Shown here: positions 13,080 through 25,007 of the stretch, piece after piece | Layout of the letters: the number at the start of each line of letters is the position of its first letter | How positions within the stretch are numbered: position 1 is the stretch's first letter | Assembly: GCA_020091685.1 (NCBI GenBank) | Contig: CM034600.1 | Span: forward strand, 5,035,837-5,099,836 | Length of the DNA: 64,000 nt | Origin: Lutjanus erythropterus | Taxonomy: Eukaryota > Chordata > Actinopteri > Lutjaniformes > Lutjanidae | Direction of reading: 5' to 3' | The notes under the pieces: model-generated | The model's database searches: none | The model's input: the letters and a program-made list of their open reading frames with translations, nothing else | What the model was told of the DNA's origin: nothing | Translations under genes and position numbers: made by a program

Positions 13080-13510
13080 AATACTAGCATATACTCAAAA
13101 AATGTGTACTATTGTTCAAAACACTGTGTGTAAATAAACAGTAGTTTATATCTTTTCCTACACACTACTCAGCACGTATCACATCACTGATGGCTGGAGA
13201 CATGTAACCATGGTAACCGCTGCCAACAATTTACTAATTTAAAAAAAATATATTATACAAAGTACCAACCTTATTTACATAAAAGTGACGCGTTTTTGAT
13301 GTTACACCAAAGCTTCCTTGGTTGCTATCTGCCTTTGTCTGGTATGTTAGTGTTGATGTTATCACTGCCGCATTGCATTGTGGGATATTTATGCCAGCAT
13401 ACCACCTAGTGCTTACGTATTGTAATATTTCCCCCCGAAACAGACATAACCAAAGAATTTTACACACTAGTTTAACATACTAAGTATGTTAGCATGGAAT
13501 TTCAGATGCA
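13080..13510 (+). repeat. Interspersed repeat with GTGGGATATTTATGCC core, copy 2
   Basis: It shares with 3340-3780 the blocks ACCATGGTAACC, GCATTGCATTGTGGGATA and TTTATGCCAGCAT. It has inverted-repeat-like ends (ATACTAGCATATACT near 13081 and AAGTATGTTAGCAT near 13480), as expected for a small DNA transposon. Confidence 0.6.
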
Positions 13511-13639
13511 GTGATAGTGTGGTACATGATCACCAAAACTATTTCCTTAATGTCACTTCAGGCACTTTCATCTTGTTGCATTGTATTTGTCTTGTTATGC
13601 CTTTTAGTTGTTTTCATCTTGCATTAAAGCTTAAGTAAC

Positions 13640-13770
13640 AAACCTGTTTTAAAAATGTAAGGAGTAGAAAGTATTAGTGTTAAAATATTTGTGTTAAAAT
13701 GTGGGGAGTAAAAGTAAAACGTACAATGTACGGTAACAAAGTATTTGTACTTTTCCATCTCTGACTTCAG
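13640..13770 (+). repeat. Fragment of AGTAAAAGTA-type interspersed repeat
   Basis: GGAGTAGAAAGTATTAG, GGGAGTAAAAGTAAAACG and AGTATTTGTACTTTTCC resemble the ends of a non-autonomous hAT-like element widespread in fishes (from memory). A second related block lies at 46125-46210. Ends and classification are uncertain. Confidence 0.45.
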
Positions 13771-14479
13771 GTGAATAAAGAATGAACATAATATGATTCT
13801 GCATAGAGTGACTCAAGGCTTCTTCTTGAGTGTAAATAAAACATCCCGTAGTTGTTGTGACCAAAATCAAGGGTGTTTACATCAAGTCATGCCAAGTGCT
13901 GTTTTAAACTGTAAGTTGTCCCCTGTAATTGTAGCCTGATCCAGACAAAACAGGACAACAATGTCACACGTATCAATTTACCTCCCCTCCATTATCTGTC
14001 TTGTGCACAAGTGACACAAAAGGGAAAGATGACAAAGAGAAACATGTTGAGGAGAATTGCTGTGTAGGTTCTGCAGATCGTCTGCGTGTTGGGTCTCCAC
14101 GCTGCTAAACTTCCCCATTGTGCACTTATTGTTATGATATGGCTAATACCTGCTGGTGCTTGGAGAGTTTATGAAACACAAGAATGTACTTTTTAAAGGA
14201 TAATGATGGAGAGGGCCTTTCTTTTCCGGCCTCTGTGTTTTCCCTCTGTTTCTCTTCTCTCCCTGTCTGTTTCCTCCAAGGTTGTGTCTGTCGGTGTCTA
14301 CTTGTGATCTATGGCCTCATTTGCTGTGTTTTTCAGAGTGTCCAGCCAAATTCATGACAGATGAGAGCATAACAGAAAGACAGAGGGCCAGAGAGAGAAG
14401 GCAGCAGGAAGGAAATTGGACAGACAAATAAATAAATAAAAAATATCAGGGAATGCCTCTGAAAGAAAAAAAGTAGTAG

Positions 14480-15130
14480 TAATATTACCAAGCTAACACT
14501 TTCTATTCTCCTAATAAGCGTTAGTTAATAGGTAATAACACCCATATACGATGTTTATTACATTATTATGTGTTATAAGACTATGTAAGAGTTTGATAAC
14601 AGCATTATAAACTTTTATAGAGTTTATAGACTTTAATTTTTTTTTTTTTTAAAAAGCCTTACTACTAAGCTTTTGTTATGACTTTATAAAGATTTCTAAA
14701 CACTTCATTATGCATTTATTAGCAGTTCTTAGCAGAGGAAAAAAGCCTGAAAAAACTAATAAGTGAAAAACAAATCATTAGTAAATGTTAACAAGTAGAT
14801 CCAGTACCCCAAAAATGCATTGTTAACTGTTAATAAGTGCATAGTTCACTGTCAATAAATGCATAATTAAGTAAGTAGAAATCTTAATAAAGCAACAACA
14901 AAAGTAATGTTAGTAAAGGTTTAAGTTAGTTGACTTAAATAAATGTATTTGTAATGCTATTATAAACAATTATAAGAAACTGTAAGAAGTGTTAAACATT
15001 AACAAGTTTCTGCTTATAAATGTCTTATAATCTAACAATAAACATGTTTATTATACTATTATTAACACTTATATAATTTTAACACATTAATGTTTATAAG
15101 TATCTTATTACAGGCAAATCGCCATTTACT
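14480..15130. repeat. AT-rich interspersed repeat
   Basis: About 650 bp of AT-rich sequence with many variants of TTAATAAGTG, TTATAAGACT, AACACTT and their complements, consistent with a decayed fold-back DNA element. It starts around CTAACACTTTCTATTCTC and ends around TATCTTATTACAGG. No protein trace was seen. Confidence 0.4.
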
Positions 15131-15179
15131 GTATTGAATTATAATTAACATGCATGTGTTTGAGCTCATAATTTATTAA

Positions 15180-16150
15180 CTCATATGCAGACCGTCTTTA
15201 TGTGCAAATACTTTTATGTCAGAAATTGCATATCTGCATTTTATTGCTGGTTGCATGTGTGTCTGTGCGGCAGTCTTAAAACCTGTCTGGTGGGCAGAAT
15301 GAGCCATCCATCAGCCTATTGTGGCGTGATAGCGTCTTATATTTTCCCTCATATTATACAGATGGGACAATTACAGCCGGGCCTATAGCATGCAGCTAGC
15401 TGGGACCGCACAGGGCCCCATATGTGGAATGAAACATCAGTCGCAATTACATTTGTGTGTCTTTCTCATCCATCCTTCCCAGCATCCCTCATCCCCTCTT
15501 ACCCCCCTCCTTCCATTCTCTACCCCCCCTCCTCTCACCCGCCACGAGGCAAATTAAGAGCCTCTCTATCATGACCCAAATGAGAGAGGCTCATTTGTAG
15601 CTGTTATTTATTTGTAATAAATCCCCCCCTTCTCTGCTCTCCCTTCGCTCCGGAAACGTGAAAAAAAAAAAGCATCTGAATCCCACTGCGCGTTTTCTTT
15701 TTTGTCACAAACGCTGGCCATTATCAGCTTGAAGACTAAAATGAATGGTTAAAATGGACATTTTTTCCATTCCGTCTGTCTTCCTCCACCTCATTCTCTA
15801 ATTCTCCTCCTGTCCTTCTCCCCCGCCTCCCTCCGCTGTCCGCAGATGAATGTGTTTCCCTCTGCAGCAGCAAATAGGCCAGGGATGAAAATGCCATATT
15901 TAATATAAATAGGTGGTTCTCACTTACTTACTGTCATACACACACACACACACGCACACACACACGCACACTCCCCAGTCACCTCAGTAAGACAAAGAGT
16001 CTTTGGCCGAGCATCTCCCGTTTCCCATCCCATTATCTGTTTTCTAAAACTCAATAATTGAACTGTTCCATTGGAATACATCATCCGCCCCACTACCACA
16101 AAGCCCCATTGAATAAACTTCTCTCTCTGGCTGTTGTGCTTCAGCGCGAC
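15180..16150. promoter_or_regulatory. Candidate intronic regulatory block (unique sequence)
   Basis: Unlike its AT-rich neighbour, this block is complex and non-repetitive apart from CT-rich and CA tracts. It contains an inverted repeat with perfect 10-base arms, GAGCCTCTCT at 15558-15567 and AGAGAGGCTC at 15583-15592, flanked by CAAAT and ATTTG. An imperfect CA tract lies at 15937-15971. There are no coding features. The regulatory reading is inference only. Confidence 0.22.
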
Positions 16151-19100
16151 ATGTTTTTTTTTTCCCCTCTTCCCTCTATCAGATAGGCTGTATTACTAGC
16201 GTGGTATTTGTCCAGGCGCAAGTAATGACTGCAATTTGCTGCTATTTGGTGTCCTGTAAGAGGCCTGTGCCTGGTAATGGCAGCATTATAATAGCTATCA
16301 GACACAGGTTACTATTATCATGCTATGAATCTGCCATAAGCTATTGTGTCCAACTGTACATCAGAGTGACAGAGAAGGAAGAGGTGTACAGTCTGAGGAT
16401 GAAATGGAGAGATTACTGGCATCTGGTTCAGAGATGTGCTGTTATGAAAGCTGTCTAGGGATGCAACTTTATAAATAACATCATATTGCTTATCCCAAAC
16501 AAATTCACACAGGCAAAAGAGAAATTTTATTCTTGCTGGAATTACTTTGCTAATATGGTAGAGCTGCCAGACCAGTGACAGGTTTATGCTGATACACTGG
16601 AAAAAGGTACTTTGGACCAACTTCGAAAAAAAAAAAAAATCACTGTAATCTGTTACACCTGAATAATTAGTTTTTCTCAAGTTATAGTTATGATTTGGTT
16701 GAAAGATCACATTTTAATTTGATACCAATCAAAATATTTCTTAAGCCAAAATTTTTTATTCAGATAAAGTAAAGAGATTATTTGTTAAAAAGACAAAATG
16801 AGTTTGGAAAAACTTAATATTTATTATTACATGGCTTTGTTAAATACTTGATTCTGATTGGTCAGTTACAGCATTCTGTGGTGTGTTATTTCTGCATAGT
16901 GGACTGTTACTATGTAGATCGTTGCCATGGACATAATTTTGATCACAGAAGAATAAAATCATTGTTAAATCACTAAAATTATTTTAAAATTATATTATGT
17001 GTTTTATTTGGTACGTAACAATGTAACAAGCACAATAATGTACAGTGAGCTGGTTACTGTTATGACATAAAGCCATAATATTTAACTTACCTCTTATTAT
17101 CTACATATATTTTTTATTTTGGAATAAACTAATTCTAATACTGCACACACAGGCAATGTTATTAACTTTTCTCAAGTTAAACTTCTTATTTTTTTAAGTT
17201 TTAATTCTACCTTAACCAGCATGTTTTCTTTAGTCAAAAGCCCTATTTAATGTGGGTCAATATAATGTTTTTTGCTTTTTTGCAAATTCAATTTTACCAT
17301 AAACAATGTATGCTATAATGTAGCGTATGATATGCTGCTTTTCTGACACTGTGTCGATTTGTTTGGAGGCAGTAAATGTTGAGCAAACTGCCAAGCACTC
17401 AAAAAATGAAATGCGTCAGCTCTGCGTATGTCCCACCACCTCAGAAAATAACAAAATTAAAAAGTGCCTCGCTCCTTACTTATGCAACATCAGCAACTGT
17501 CCGAATAGTGAGAATCTGGTCTGACATGAGCGTAACAACCAACCAGTCAAGCAACTGTGCACAAGGTGTCAGCCGTACTGATTGATTATACGTCAATTAT
17601 ACGTGAATTTCACACCTTGTGTATTTGAAGCTACTAAATCTTATGTGTCAGAAGAGAAACTTGACTGACACTCCAAGAAACTAACCAAACCGTCTCACCA
17701 CAAATGGAGCACAGGACGCTGTCTCGAATGTTAAGCTTTGATGAGGACTCAGAGGCTATTCTGAGTCACGACAGGAGCAGGTCCTGGTGGGAGCCAGAGA
17801 GAGAATGAGGAAGATGAATTTCCAAAATTCAAAAAAGGGTGTGATGTTCGCTTCAAAACTAATGCGCTGATTGGACGAATGAGACATAAAGGACGGGAAG
17901 TAGAATGGACATATTTGAAGTGCAGTGACATGAAAAAAAGGCACCATATGCATTTGTGTCTGATTAATCATGCAGCAGTTGTTCGGGCAAAAGACATGAA
18001 AAGAGCTTGATTTGCTGTTTGAAGGTAGAGAAGTAAAAAAAAAAAGGTGCATAAAGGTAGAGCTTCCTCTTTGAAGGTTTCTCCACTGCTGTGCCTGCAG
18101 CTGCTATTAGAATTCACCCTCACCACCTTCCAGCTCACCCGGTGTGCCCCCTGCCTTTGCAGTGTTATTGATGTCGTACTTCACCTGACTGGATCGGCTG
18201 GAGGTGTGTGTGCGTGCATGTGCTCGTGTCTTGGGTGGCCAGTGATGTATTTAAGTATTTAACAACTGCCCCAGAAAACTTGTCTCAAACTCTTTAGTTT
18301 GGCTCAAATAGCAACTTTCTCACCGGTGTGTGCGTGTGTGCGTTTTTGCCTGAGGCAGTTTGCTGTCTGCCAATCCGTCTGTCACAAGCAAGTTGAGATA
18401 AAACACATAGATGCGGACACACTGGTGATTCTGGAGATTTAAGACAGTAAAGAGTGGACCTGAGTGTGCACAGGTATGATTAAAGCATTTCCACTTTGGA
18501 GTATTCCACAGTCGGGGTGAAATTCAAGGTAACTCTTCCTGATAATCGCGCAGACAGATGGCGGATGTTGAAAATGCAGGCGGCAGCAGAAAACATGTCT
18601 GTTTAATGATAACAGCAAAGACAACTATCTGCGGAAATGGACTTCTTAAATGGTAATTCCTCCCCGTCTCGCTGTCTCCCCTGATGTTCGGATACTTCTT
18701 TGGTTGCAGTTTAAGAGGCAGGTAAATTTGGACGGCATTGTTTGATGTCCTTGTTAATACCCAAGTTCTCCGATTTCCCCAAAGAGATCATTAAAGTTTC
18801 ATCTTATCTTCGTCATGCAGACACACAGATGGCAGCCGCTAAAGATTTAACGGACAAAAGGAGTAATCCTTGATGTTTATCTCAATGGTGTTAAGTACAA
18901 TAGCATATTCTTTGGAAGGAATTGGCAGGTATTAAGCAAACTTGGTCCTCTTATGTACTGGTGAGGACTCATGCAGAAATCTGTCCGCCATGTGTACGAT
19001 TCATCATGAAAAAATAAAAGAAGTGAATGAAGGTCAAGTATTTCCTTGCACAGTTTTTATTTGAGTGCTGCAGATTTCATTTTAGTGGATGATTTTGAAA

Positions 19101-19529
19101 CGTTATAGTTCTTGACAACATGAAGGTTGTTCTTACTGATTTACAATTCAAGCTGAAGTTTGATGGGATATCATGTGTTGGAATGTGAGCTGGAATGGAG
19201 TCATGGCAGAACAGCCTGAAAAAATTCAATTGCTGCTGCAAAAAAAGGCCTTAAAGGGGTACTCACCACATTTTTTTTAATCACACATCCATATCTCTGG
19301 GGGAATTGCAGGGGCATGTTAAGAAAACAATGGTCAAAATTAATGCAGCAGAGTCCATTAAGTCCTGACTTTTATTAGAGGGTTAGACTCAAAAAATGCT
19401 GGATCTTACATTGCTTGTAAGGCAACTTGATCTTAGCTTTTTTTAATGTTACACCTCCCTGGTGAATGCGTTCAAACTCCATTTCTCCAATCCTAGTGTC
19501 TCTCTGTGACTTTACTTATTCATTTAGCT

Positions 19530-20135
19530 ATATGCTAACATTGATATATGAATTTGCTCACAATTCCAACATGCTGATGTTCAGCAGATATATTCACCAT
19601 CTTATTTTGGCATGTTAGCATGCTAACTTTTGCTAATTTGGGACTGCCCATTTTTCCAGTGGCCCAGTATTCCAAAACCCCAATTGTCCGAAAAAAAGAC
19701 CCACCAAGTGTCCCTTTTTCTAGTGTTCACTGCCTGAGGGTTGATGGTTAGGGTTAGAACATATGCCAGGGTTAGAGCAATTCAGAAGCAGAGTAGGGGC
19801 GGGTCATTACAGAAAAAATAACACAGGGAAGTGGAATAATGGGCCGTCGTTTTCACATCTCATTTTTACTGGAACAACAACATATGTACCAATCGAATAG
19901 TTGTTGAGACATTTCACTCAAACACACAATTAGCAAGCTGATAGTGGTGCCACAGGAAAAGTCAAAGGACCACTAAATTCACCTGGCTGCATCCTCTGGG
20001 GATCATGAATGCCTGCACAAAACTGGATGGTAATCCATCCAATAGCTGTTGAGATATTTCAGTCTGGCTCAAAGTGGCGGACCGACCGACTGACAGACAT
20101 TACATCCCTAAAGCCACACAGCTAGCATGGCTTAA
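19530..20135 (+). repeat. Interspersed repeat (GGACCGACCGAC-ended), interrupted by a nested element
   Basis: The left part has CATGTTAGCATGCTAAC. The right part has AGTTGTTGAGACATTTCACT, a second diverged unit ATAGCTGTTGAGATATTTCA, then GGCGGACCGACCGACTGAC and AGCCACACAGCTAGCATGG. I recognise this order as a repeat very common in percomorph fishes; I cannot assign its class. The element at 19642-19848 splits it. Confidence 0.6.
19642..19848. mobile_element. Nested 207-bp MITE
   Basis: The left end GACTGCCCATTTTTCCA and the right end, read on the other strand, GACGGCCCATTATTCCA form 17-base terminal inverted repeats matching at 15 positions. The interior is non-coding. It interrupts an older repeat whose sequence resumes on the far side. 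No clear target-site duplication was found. Confidence 0.6.
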
Positions 20136-20290
20136 ATCTATAATGCCTAAGCCCAAGTCAGAATAAACCTGATGACATCACCGGCTGAGTAGTACTCCTC
20201 CACCGCTGACAACCCTATGCCCCTTACATGTTTTAAGGACATGCCTTACTGGACATGATTCTCTTCCCCAATTCTTCTCATTGGTGGGTA

Positions 20291-20345
20291 ACTGGGGTGG
20301 TGATGTGCAGAAGTCATGTGTCTACACACACATCACCACCCCAGT
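20291..20345. repeat. Perfect 17-bp inverted repeat (hairpin)
   Basis: Arms at 20291-20307 (ACTGGGGTGGTGATGTG) and 20329-20345 (CACATCACCACCCCAGT) are exact reverse complements around a 21-base loop. The stem is GC-balanced and not simple sequence. It may be the tip of a small fold-back element; the flanks show no extended pairing. Confidence 0.85.
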
Positions 20346-21340
20346 ATGAATGGCCTCAGTGACTGGGTATCGGTACTCAATACCTTTACTGACTAAAATA
20401 ATAACAAGTAGAATCGAAACTTCTCCAGCAAAACTATACCCAAATTCAATCCCTTTTTTTTTACCCACATCTAGTAAAAATGATTTTGTATTACTGCATT
20501 TTTGTAGTCATTGACTACTGCCAAAAGTTAGTTGACTCACTGACTGGTCGCAGGAGATATATTGTTTTTTCATGAGTAACACCAATCAATTTTCATCAGA
20601 AAGGTCTCAATTATAACCAGTAAATGGTTCGCTAATGTTGGCAGGACCAGTGTGGGGGGTGGGTGAGTCCTTGATTGGCTTTGAGAGTCTGTTTACAAAG
20701 TAGCTGCAATCTGGTTGGACTAAATGCCCAGCAAGCTTGTCTGGCTTCTTGGAGGTCTTTCCTTCTCTAAATACCTTAAATTCTGTTTATTTAAGAAGGC
20801 AGACTATAGATAAACAACCAGTCTACAATGATCCACAGTGTGGACAAGTGGTTTTGACAGTTGACCAGTCGACTTTTCTGTGAAACCCCCGACTATATGT
20901 ATGGTTTTCCTCGCAGCCAATGACTGCAAGTATTCTTTGACTGACATGTGTGATACCCTCGTCACTACAGCTACAACTAGCAGCTGTATACAGTCAGTCA
21001 TCTTGAAGTTGAGCGTGTATTTGAGGGACAAAAGAAAAGTTATCAACTGAAGAACTCCATTTGAATTTGCATCAATTTAAAGGTAGTGGTATTGGGACTG
21101 GCTTCATGATTTACCCAGCCCTAATGGCTGCCCTAAAGACACTGGATTAGTTCTGCAGTGCAGTTTGGTTTTTCTCTAATTATTTCCTCCCAGTTTTAAC
21201 AACAAAAGCTGGCTGATTGTCCTCAGTCTCAACTCAGCAATGCCTTTAGAGACTGATTTTACGTGATGAGTAACCTGATCTTAAATTGTACAATTAACAG
21301 TGCCTCTGTGGCTCTGCTACCAGTTTTCTTTTCTTTCTAG

Positions 21341-21488
21341 AGGGATAATTCACCCAAAAAATGAAAATTGAAGGTCTGAAAGTCAAGTTTTTAGCTCCCA
21401 AATCTCCTAAACAATGTAAACCTGGCCTTCAATCAGCATGGGGGTGAGTAGATAATGACTGAATTTTCATTTTTGGGTGATCTATCCT
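21341..21488. mobile_element. 148-bp MITE (AGGGATAATTCACCC ends)
   Basis: The left end AGGGATAATTCACCCAAAA and the right end, read on the other strand, AGGATAGATCACCCAAAA are imperfect inverted repeats. The block GGGGTGAGTAGATAATGACT precedes the right end. I recognise this as a very common percomorph element. The interior is non-coding and shorter than usual. Confidence 0.7.
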
Positions 21489-22163
21489 TTTAATCTGTGA
21501 CAGTTCAGTTTAATTCATTTGTAATCCAGCTTCCATACAACCAGGGGAAAAATGTGATAAAATTCTTCAACATGCAATGGAAAATTGTCACTACACAGCC
21601 CAGGAAAACAATAAGATATAATACAGCAGGACTATGTACAACTTTTAATCTATAATCCTTTCATATATCAATTTAGAGATGATGGACGGTAATTAAGTGA
21701 CCAGAAGACAAAGTATCTTTTAATTGGAAAGGATGTTGTCTAGACGTTTCAGATGTGTGTTCAGTTTCTCGCTCCAGGGGACAGTTGTTAGCTATTAACT
21801 TTTTCTAGATTCTGTTTATTATCACTTGAAGTAAACATGCTTGTATCAGGGTTTTCTGATTCGCTGGAGAACTGTGGGCGGTACACAGTATATTACAGAG
21901 AGATGTTTGTCAGGAGGGTGTAATCTTAACCCATGTGTGTGTTTACATGTGTTTAAACCTCCACTTCTCCCCCTCTAGCTAACCTTGTACAAAGCAGTGT
22001 GGAGTTGTAAGCAGCACCTCCAGAGCTGTTTATCTCTGATAGTCACAGTGGGCTTGTTCCTTTAATCTCATGTTCCAGGCACAGGATACCTCCGCTAGAT
22101 CCTGTGTACATCCGGCCTATATGCTATAAGCTGTTTGAAGAGTTTGTGTGCAACATTAACCAG

Positions 22164-22183
22164 GTGTGTGTGTGTGTGTGTGT
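22164..22183 (+). repeat. plxna1: (GT)10 tract abutting the PSI-1 exon acceptor
   Basis: Twenty bases of GT end only 11 bases before the AG/exon border at 22194/22195, leaving a short pyrimidine tract (TCTATTTCCAG). In transcripts this is a (GU)10 element next to a 3' splice site. Confidence 0.95.
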
Positions 22184-22194
22184 TCTATTTCCAG

Positions 22195-22295
22195 GTCACC
22201 CGTGTACCAGTGGAGAGCTGTGAGCAGTACACCTCCTGCGGAGCTTGTCTGGGATCAGGGGACCCTCACTGTGGCTGGTGTGTGCTACATAATGT
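22195..22295 (+). CDS. plxna1: Plexin-A1-like, exon encoding PSI domain 1 (first part)
   Basis: The exon is 101 bases: 33 codons plus two bases. It starts [15 protein letters not shown] and continues [15 protein letters not shown] to VLHN, the plexin-semaphorin-integrin cysteine knot that follows the Sema propeller. Five of the PSI cysteines and the GWC core are visible. The [14 protein letters not shown] wording fits plexin A1 or A4 better than A3 (VSQLPVETC, from memory). The acceptor is TTTCCAG and the donor GTAAGT. The end is phase 2, and the split codon gives valine when joined to the next exon. A GT dinucleotide repeat lies unusually close upstream. Confidence 0.96.
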
Positions 22296-24568
22296 GTAAG
22301 TGCAAATACTGATCACTGTGTTTGCGTGTATCCATGCAGAAATTTCAGTGGTTACGTTAAGTGCATGCGGTACAATCAATTATAATCTTTTACTGTGAAC
22401 ACCCCAACCTTCTCCTTTCTCTCTCTTTATACTGAGTCACCTAACCTCAATGGCACCTCAAATCATAATGCTAGAGAAGCTCAGCAACAGTGACGTAGTT
22501 GGAAATGGGTTAGGGTTCTTGATCTCTATAAACAGATATCTGCATCAGAATAATGCTGAAGATATGATGATTTTTTTTAAAGCTAATTAAAAGCGAAATC
22601 ATTGCCAGATGATAGCTGATGGGTTCAGAGATGGCATTTCAGCCATTGCGCTCTCTTGCTCTCCACATGGATTCTTTACTTGCATGCAGTCAACGCCTGC
22701 TCCACTTGTACTCTATTCCTTTACCAACAGACCCTGTATTCATATGCAGATATCTATTTCTGTTTCAGATTTCCTGATGATGTAATGTGCACAGGAATTA
22801 GTTTTTGTCTGTTCAGTACTGCTAATCCAGCCAGAGACACTTGTGTCAAGGAATTGACCACTTATAGCAAATTATGCAGCTAGATTTGGTGGAAAAGGTC
22901 CTGCTCCGTGAGGGAGCTCTCGGAGAATCAGAGACGAACGTGTCATCAGTGTAACAGTGAGAAGTGCCGGGCTTTAAAGGCCACTACACACACCTATGCT
23001 GATAGCCAGGCAGCTGATGAATGAGCCACTGATGGTGAAGCATGAATGAGCAGCTGGTGCCAATCAACTAATGCAAGAGCGACTTTAGAGCTCTGGCTGA
23101 ACTAACGCTATGGCCCATTTATTTTTTTACACTGCTCTATGTGCTATACTATGATTTTTGTCTCATAGTTATTTATAAGTACTCTTAAACCTTGGTAAAC
23201 CATAGATTAATATTGATTAATACTGTTGTTGCCAAGATACCAAAAACCCTCTCAGTCTTTTACAGTGGTATAGACACTTTACGTGCTGAGGTCTTGATTA
23301 CATCACAATGTTAATAGGAGGGAAACATGGATCTCCTCAAAGTAGCAGGCTACCTAACCAAGAATGTCATTTTCCTGTGTTGTTGGGTGCCACAGTGGAA
23401 GTAGTAATGGCTCAAAATTGAAGTTTTATCTCAAAGCAGCTGCCACTGTCAGTCAAAATGCACAATCTTTGATCTATGGTTAAATGCAAAAGCTGGGAGA
23501 TGTGTGCAAGCCGTGACAAAATACACAAAATGAACTCACAAAATGTCAAGAAAGGAAATGTCCTCACACCTGTTATCCTTACTGAGCAGAAAAATATAAC
23601 CAATCACCTTCCGAATTCAACTTTTTCTCTCTTATCAAACTAAGATGAGCTTTAAATGCCTTTATAACTGCAAAAAAACAGACTTCATTTAAACTCAGAC
23701 ATGCAGAAGTAAAATAAAACTCACCAAAACCACCTTGGCCAATCTTTCCACTGTTATGACAATCACCGACTCTGCTTTGGTTGAAATAAATCGTTAATTA
23801 ACTGCGTCAGATGTGAAAATATTCTGGCTCTACAGGCTTTTTTCCTCTCACTCATCCTTCTGCTCAGTGGGTGTGTACTGTGCCGGTCAGTGTGTTGCAG
23901 AGAGACGCCTGTTACTTGTGTGGACCATTAAATTGACAAAATGCTATAACAAAAATTGCTCAAAAAAATGGACTCAACCAATTGCCAGTAGCTGGTATAT
24001 TCAACCCAATGGCAACTGTAGAAAGATGGTCTATCCATTGAGTGAGTGTGTATGGGTCAGCCAGGCTGGTCCCACTGGGTAGTATGAACTTTTTCAAGTA
24101 ACATTCATGCTCCTGAGAGTGAGCGATGGCGCAGATTCAGAAGAACTTATATTTTCTTCAGCTTTTGTTAAGAAGTAGCCAACAGAACTTGCTAGCTAGT
24201 GCTAACTAATGTGTTTGGGGAACGTAGGGAAGTTTTGCCTCCATGTAGGCTCTGTCCACAAAAAATTAACACCATAATGTTTACCAACAGAGAGGTGGTT
24301 TATGAAAAAAAGTGCTGAATCATGTCAACACTCCAACATTCATTTACCGCTGTGTTAAGCCCTTTAACTGTGTACATTGTTCATATGCGCCTCCTTAATC
24401 TACTCCCAAACCTCCTTACACCCACTAATAAACAGACACACGAAACCCAGCAAATAAAATGTATTTTCCCTAAACAAGAACAGGATTACAGTGGATTTAA
24501 TATACTGAATGAAATCTTATAAAGGCTTTTGAATGGAGATGTAACTTCAGTGTATCCTCCCGCTCTAG
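22296..24568 (+). other. plxna1: Intron, 2.3 kb, within PSI domain 1
   Basis: GTAAGT donor and CCGCTCTAG acceptor. Contents look single-copy: I recognised no transposon copy, RNA gene or coding segment. The short open frames at 22.7 and 23.8 kb have no recognisable motif. Confidence 0.85.
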
Positions 24569-24692
24569 ATGTTCGAGGAAAGACCGCTGCGAGCGAGCAG
24601 AGGAGCCTCAGCGGTTCACCACCCGGGTGGAGCAGTGCGTCCGACTTTCCGTCCAACCCGAAACCATCTCCGTCACCATGTCAGAAGTGCAG
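24569..24692 (+). CDS. plxna1: Plexin-A1-like, exon encoding end of PSI-1 and start of IPT1
   Basis: The first base completes a split valine codon; 41 codons follow, starting [16 protein letters not shown], then [20 protein letters not shown]. The first two cysteines and the QC complete PSI-1. The [13 protein letters not shown] strand opens the first IPT/TIG immunoglobulin-like domain. The CSR-D-CERA-EPQRF signature is that of plexin A1 (human CSRRDACERADEPQRF, from memory) and differs clearly from A3. It ends in phase 0 at a GTACGT donor. Confidence 0.96.
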
Positions 24693-25007
24693 GTACGTGT
24701 GTTGCTGTATCGGCATGTGTGTGCTGAGATGTGTCAGAGTGAGTATTTGTGTGACAGGAAGAAGTGGACGAAAGGAAGATGGACAGCAAAAGTGATAGCA
24801 GGATAGATGTGGAGCGAGATCAAATAAAGCTTGTTCATGTGTCATCATGTGTCCATCATTTTCAGTCTGAGCTGGAGAGGGGAGTTTTGAGCTGCAGCAT
24901 TTTCTGCTGTGGGGCAGTAGAAATCTTGCTTATTGCATCACTATTGAAGTGCATTGATTTTAAATCTATGTTTTCTCTTACCTCTCTGCTTTCCTTCCCT
25001 CTCCCAG
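24693..25007 (+). other. plxna1: Intron, 315 bp
   Basis: GTACGT donor; pyrimidine-rich tract and CTCCCAG acceptor. It is the shortest intron in the window, with nothing else recognised in it. Confidence 0.9.

Larger units (their letters stand above)
78..22194 (+). other. plxna1: Intron, 22.1 kb, between Sema-end exon and PSI-1 exon
   Basis: It begins GTATGA and ends TTTCCAG. I found no credible coding exon inside; open frames are short and unlike known proteins except one LINE fragment near 11.2 kb. Recognisable content is listed separately: CA/TG microsatellites, transposon relics at 2.0-6.2, 12.8-13.8, 14.5-15.1, 19.5-20.1 and 21.3 kb, and a hairpin at 20.3 kb. Stretches 412-1970, 4452-5890 and 6240-7560 look like ordinary single-copy intron. 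The stretch 8630-9560 and 16600-17300 are AT-rich with nothing recognised. The stretches 17300-19530 and 20350-21340 show nothing I can name. Two blocks, 7560-8230 and 15180-16150, look unique and relatively GC-balanced and are flagged as possible regulatory elements. Confidence 0.85.
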
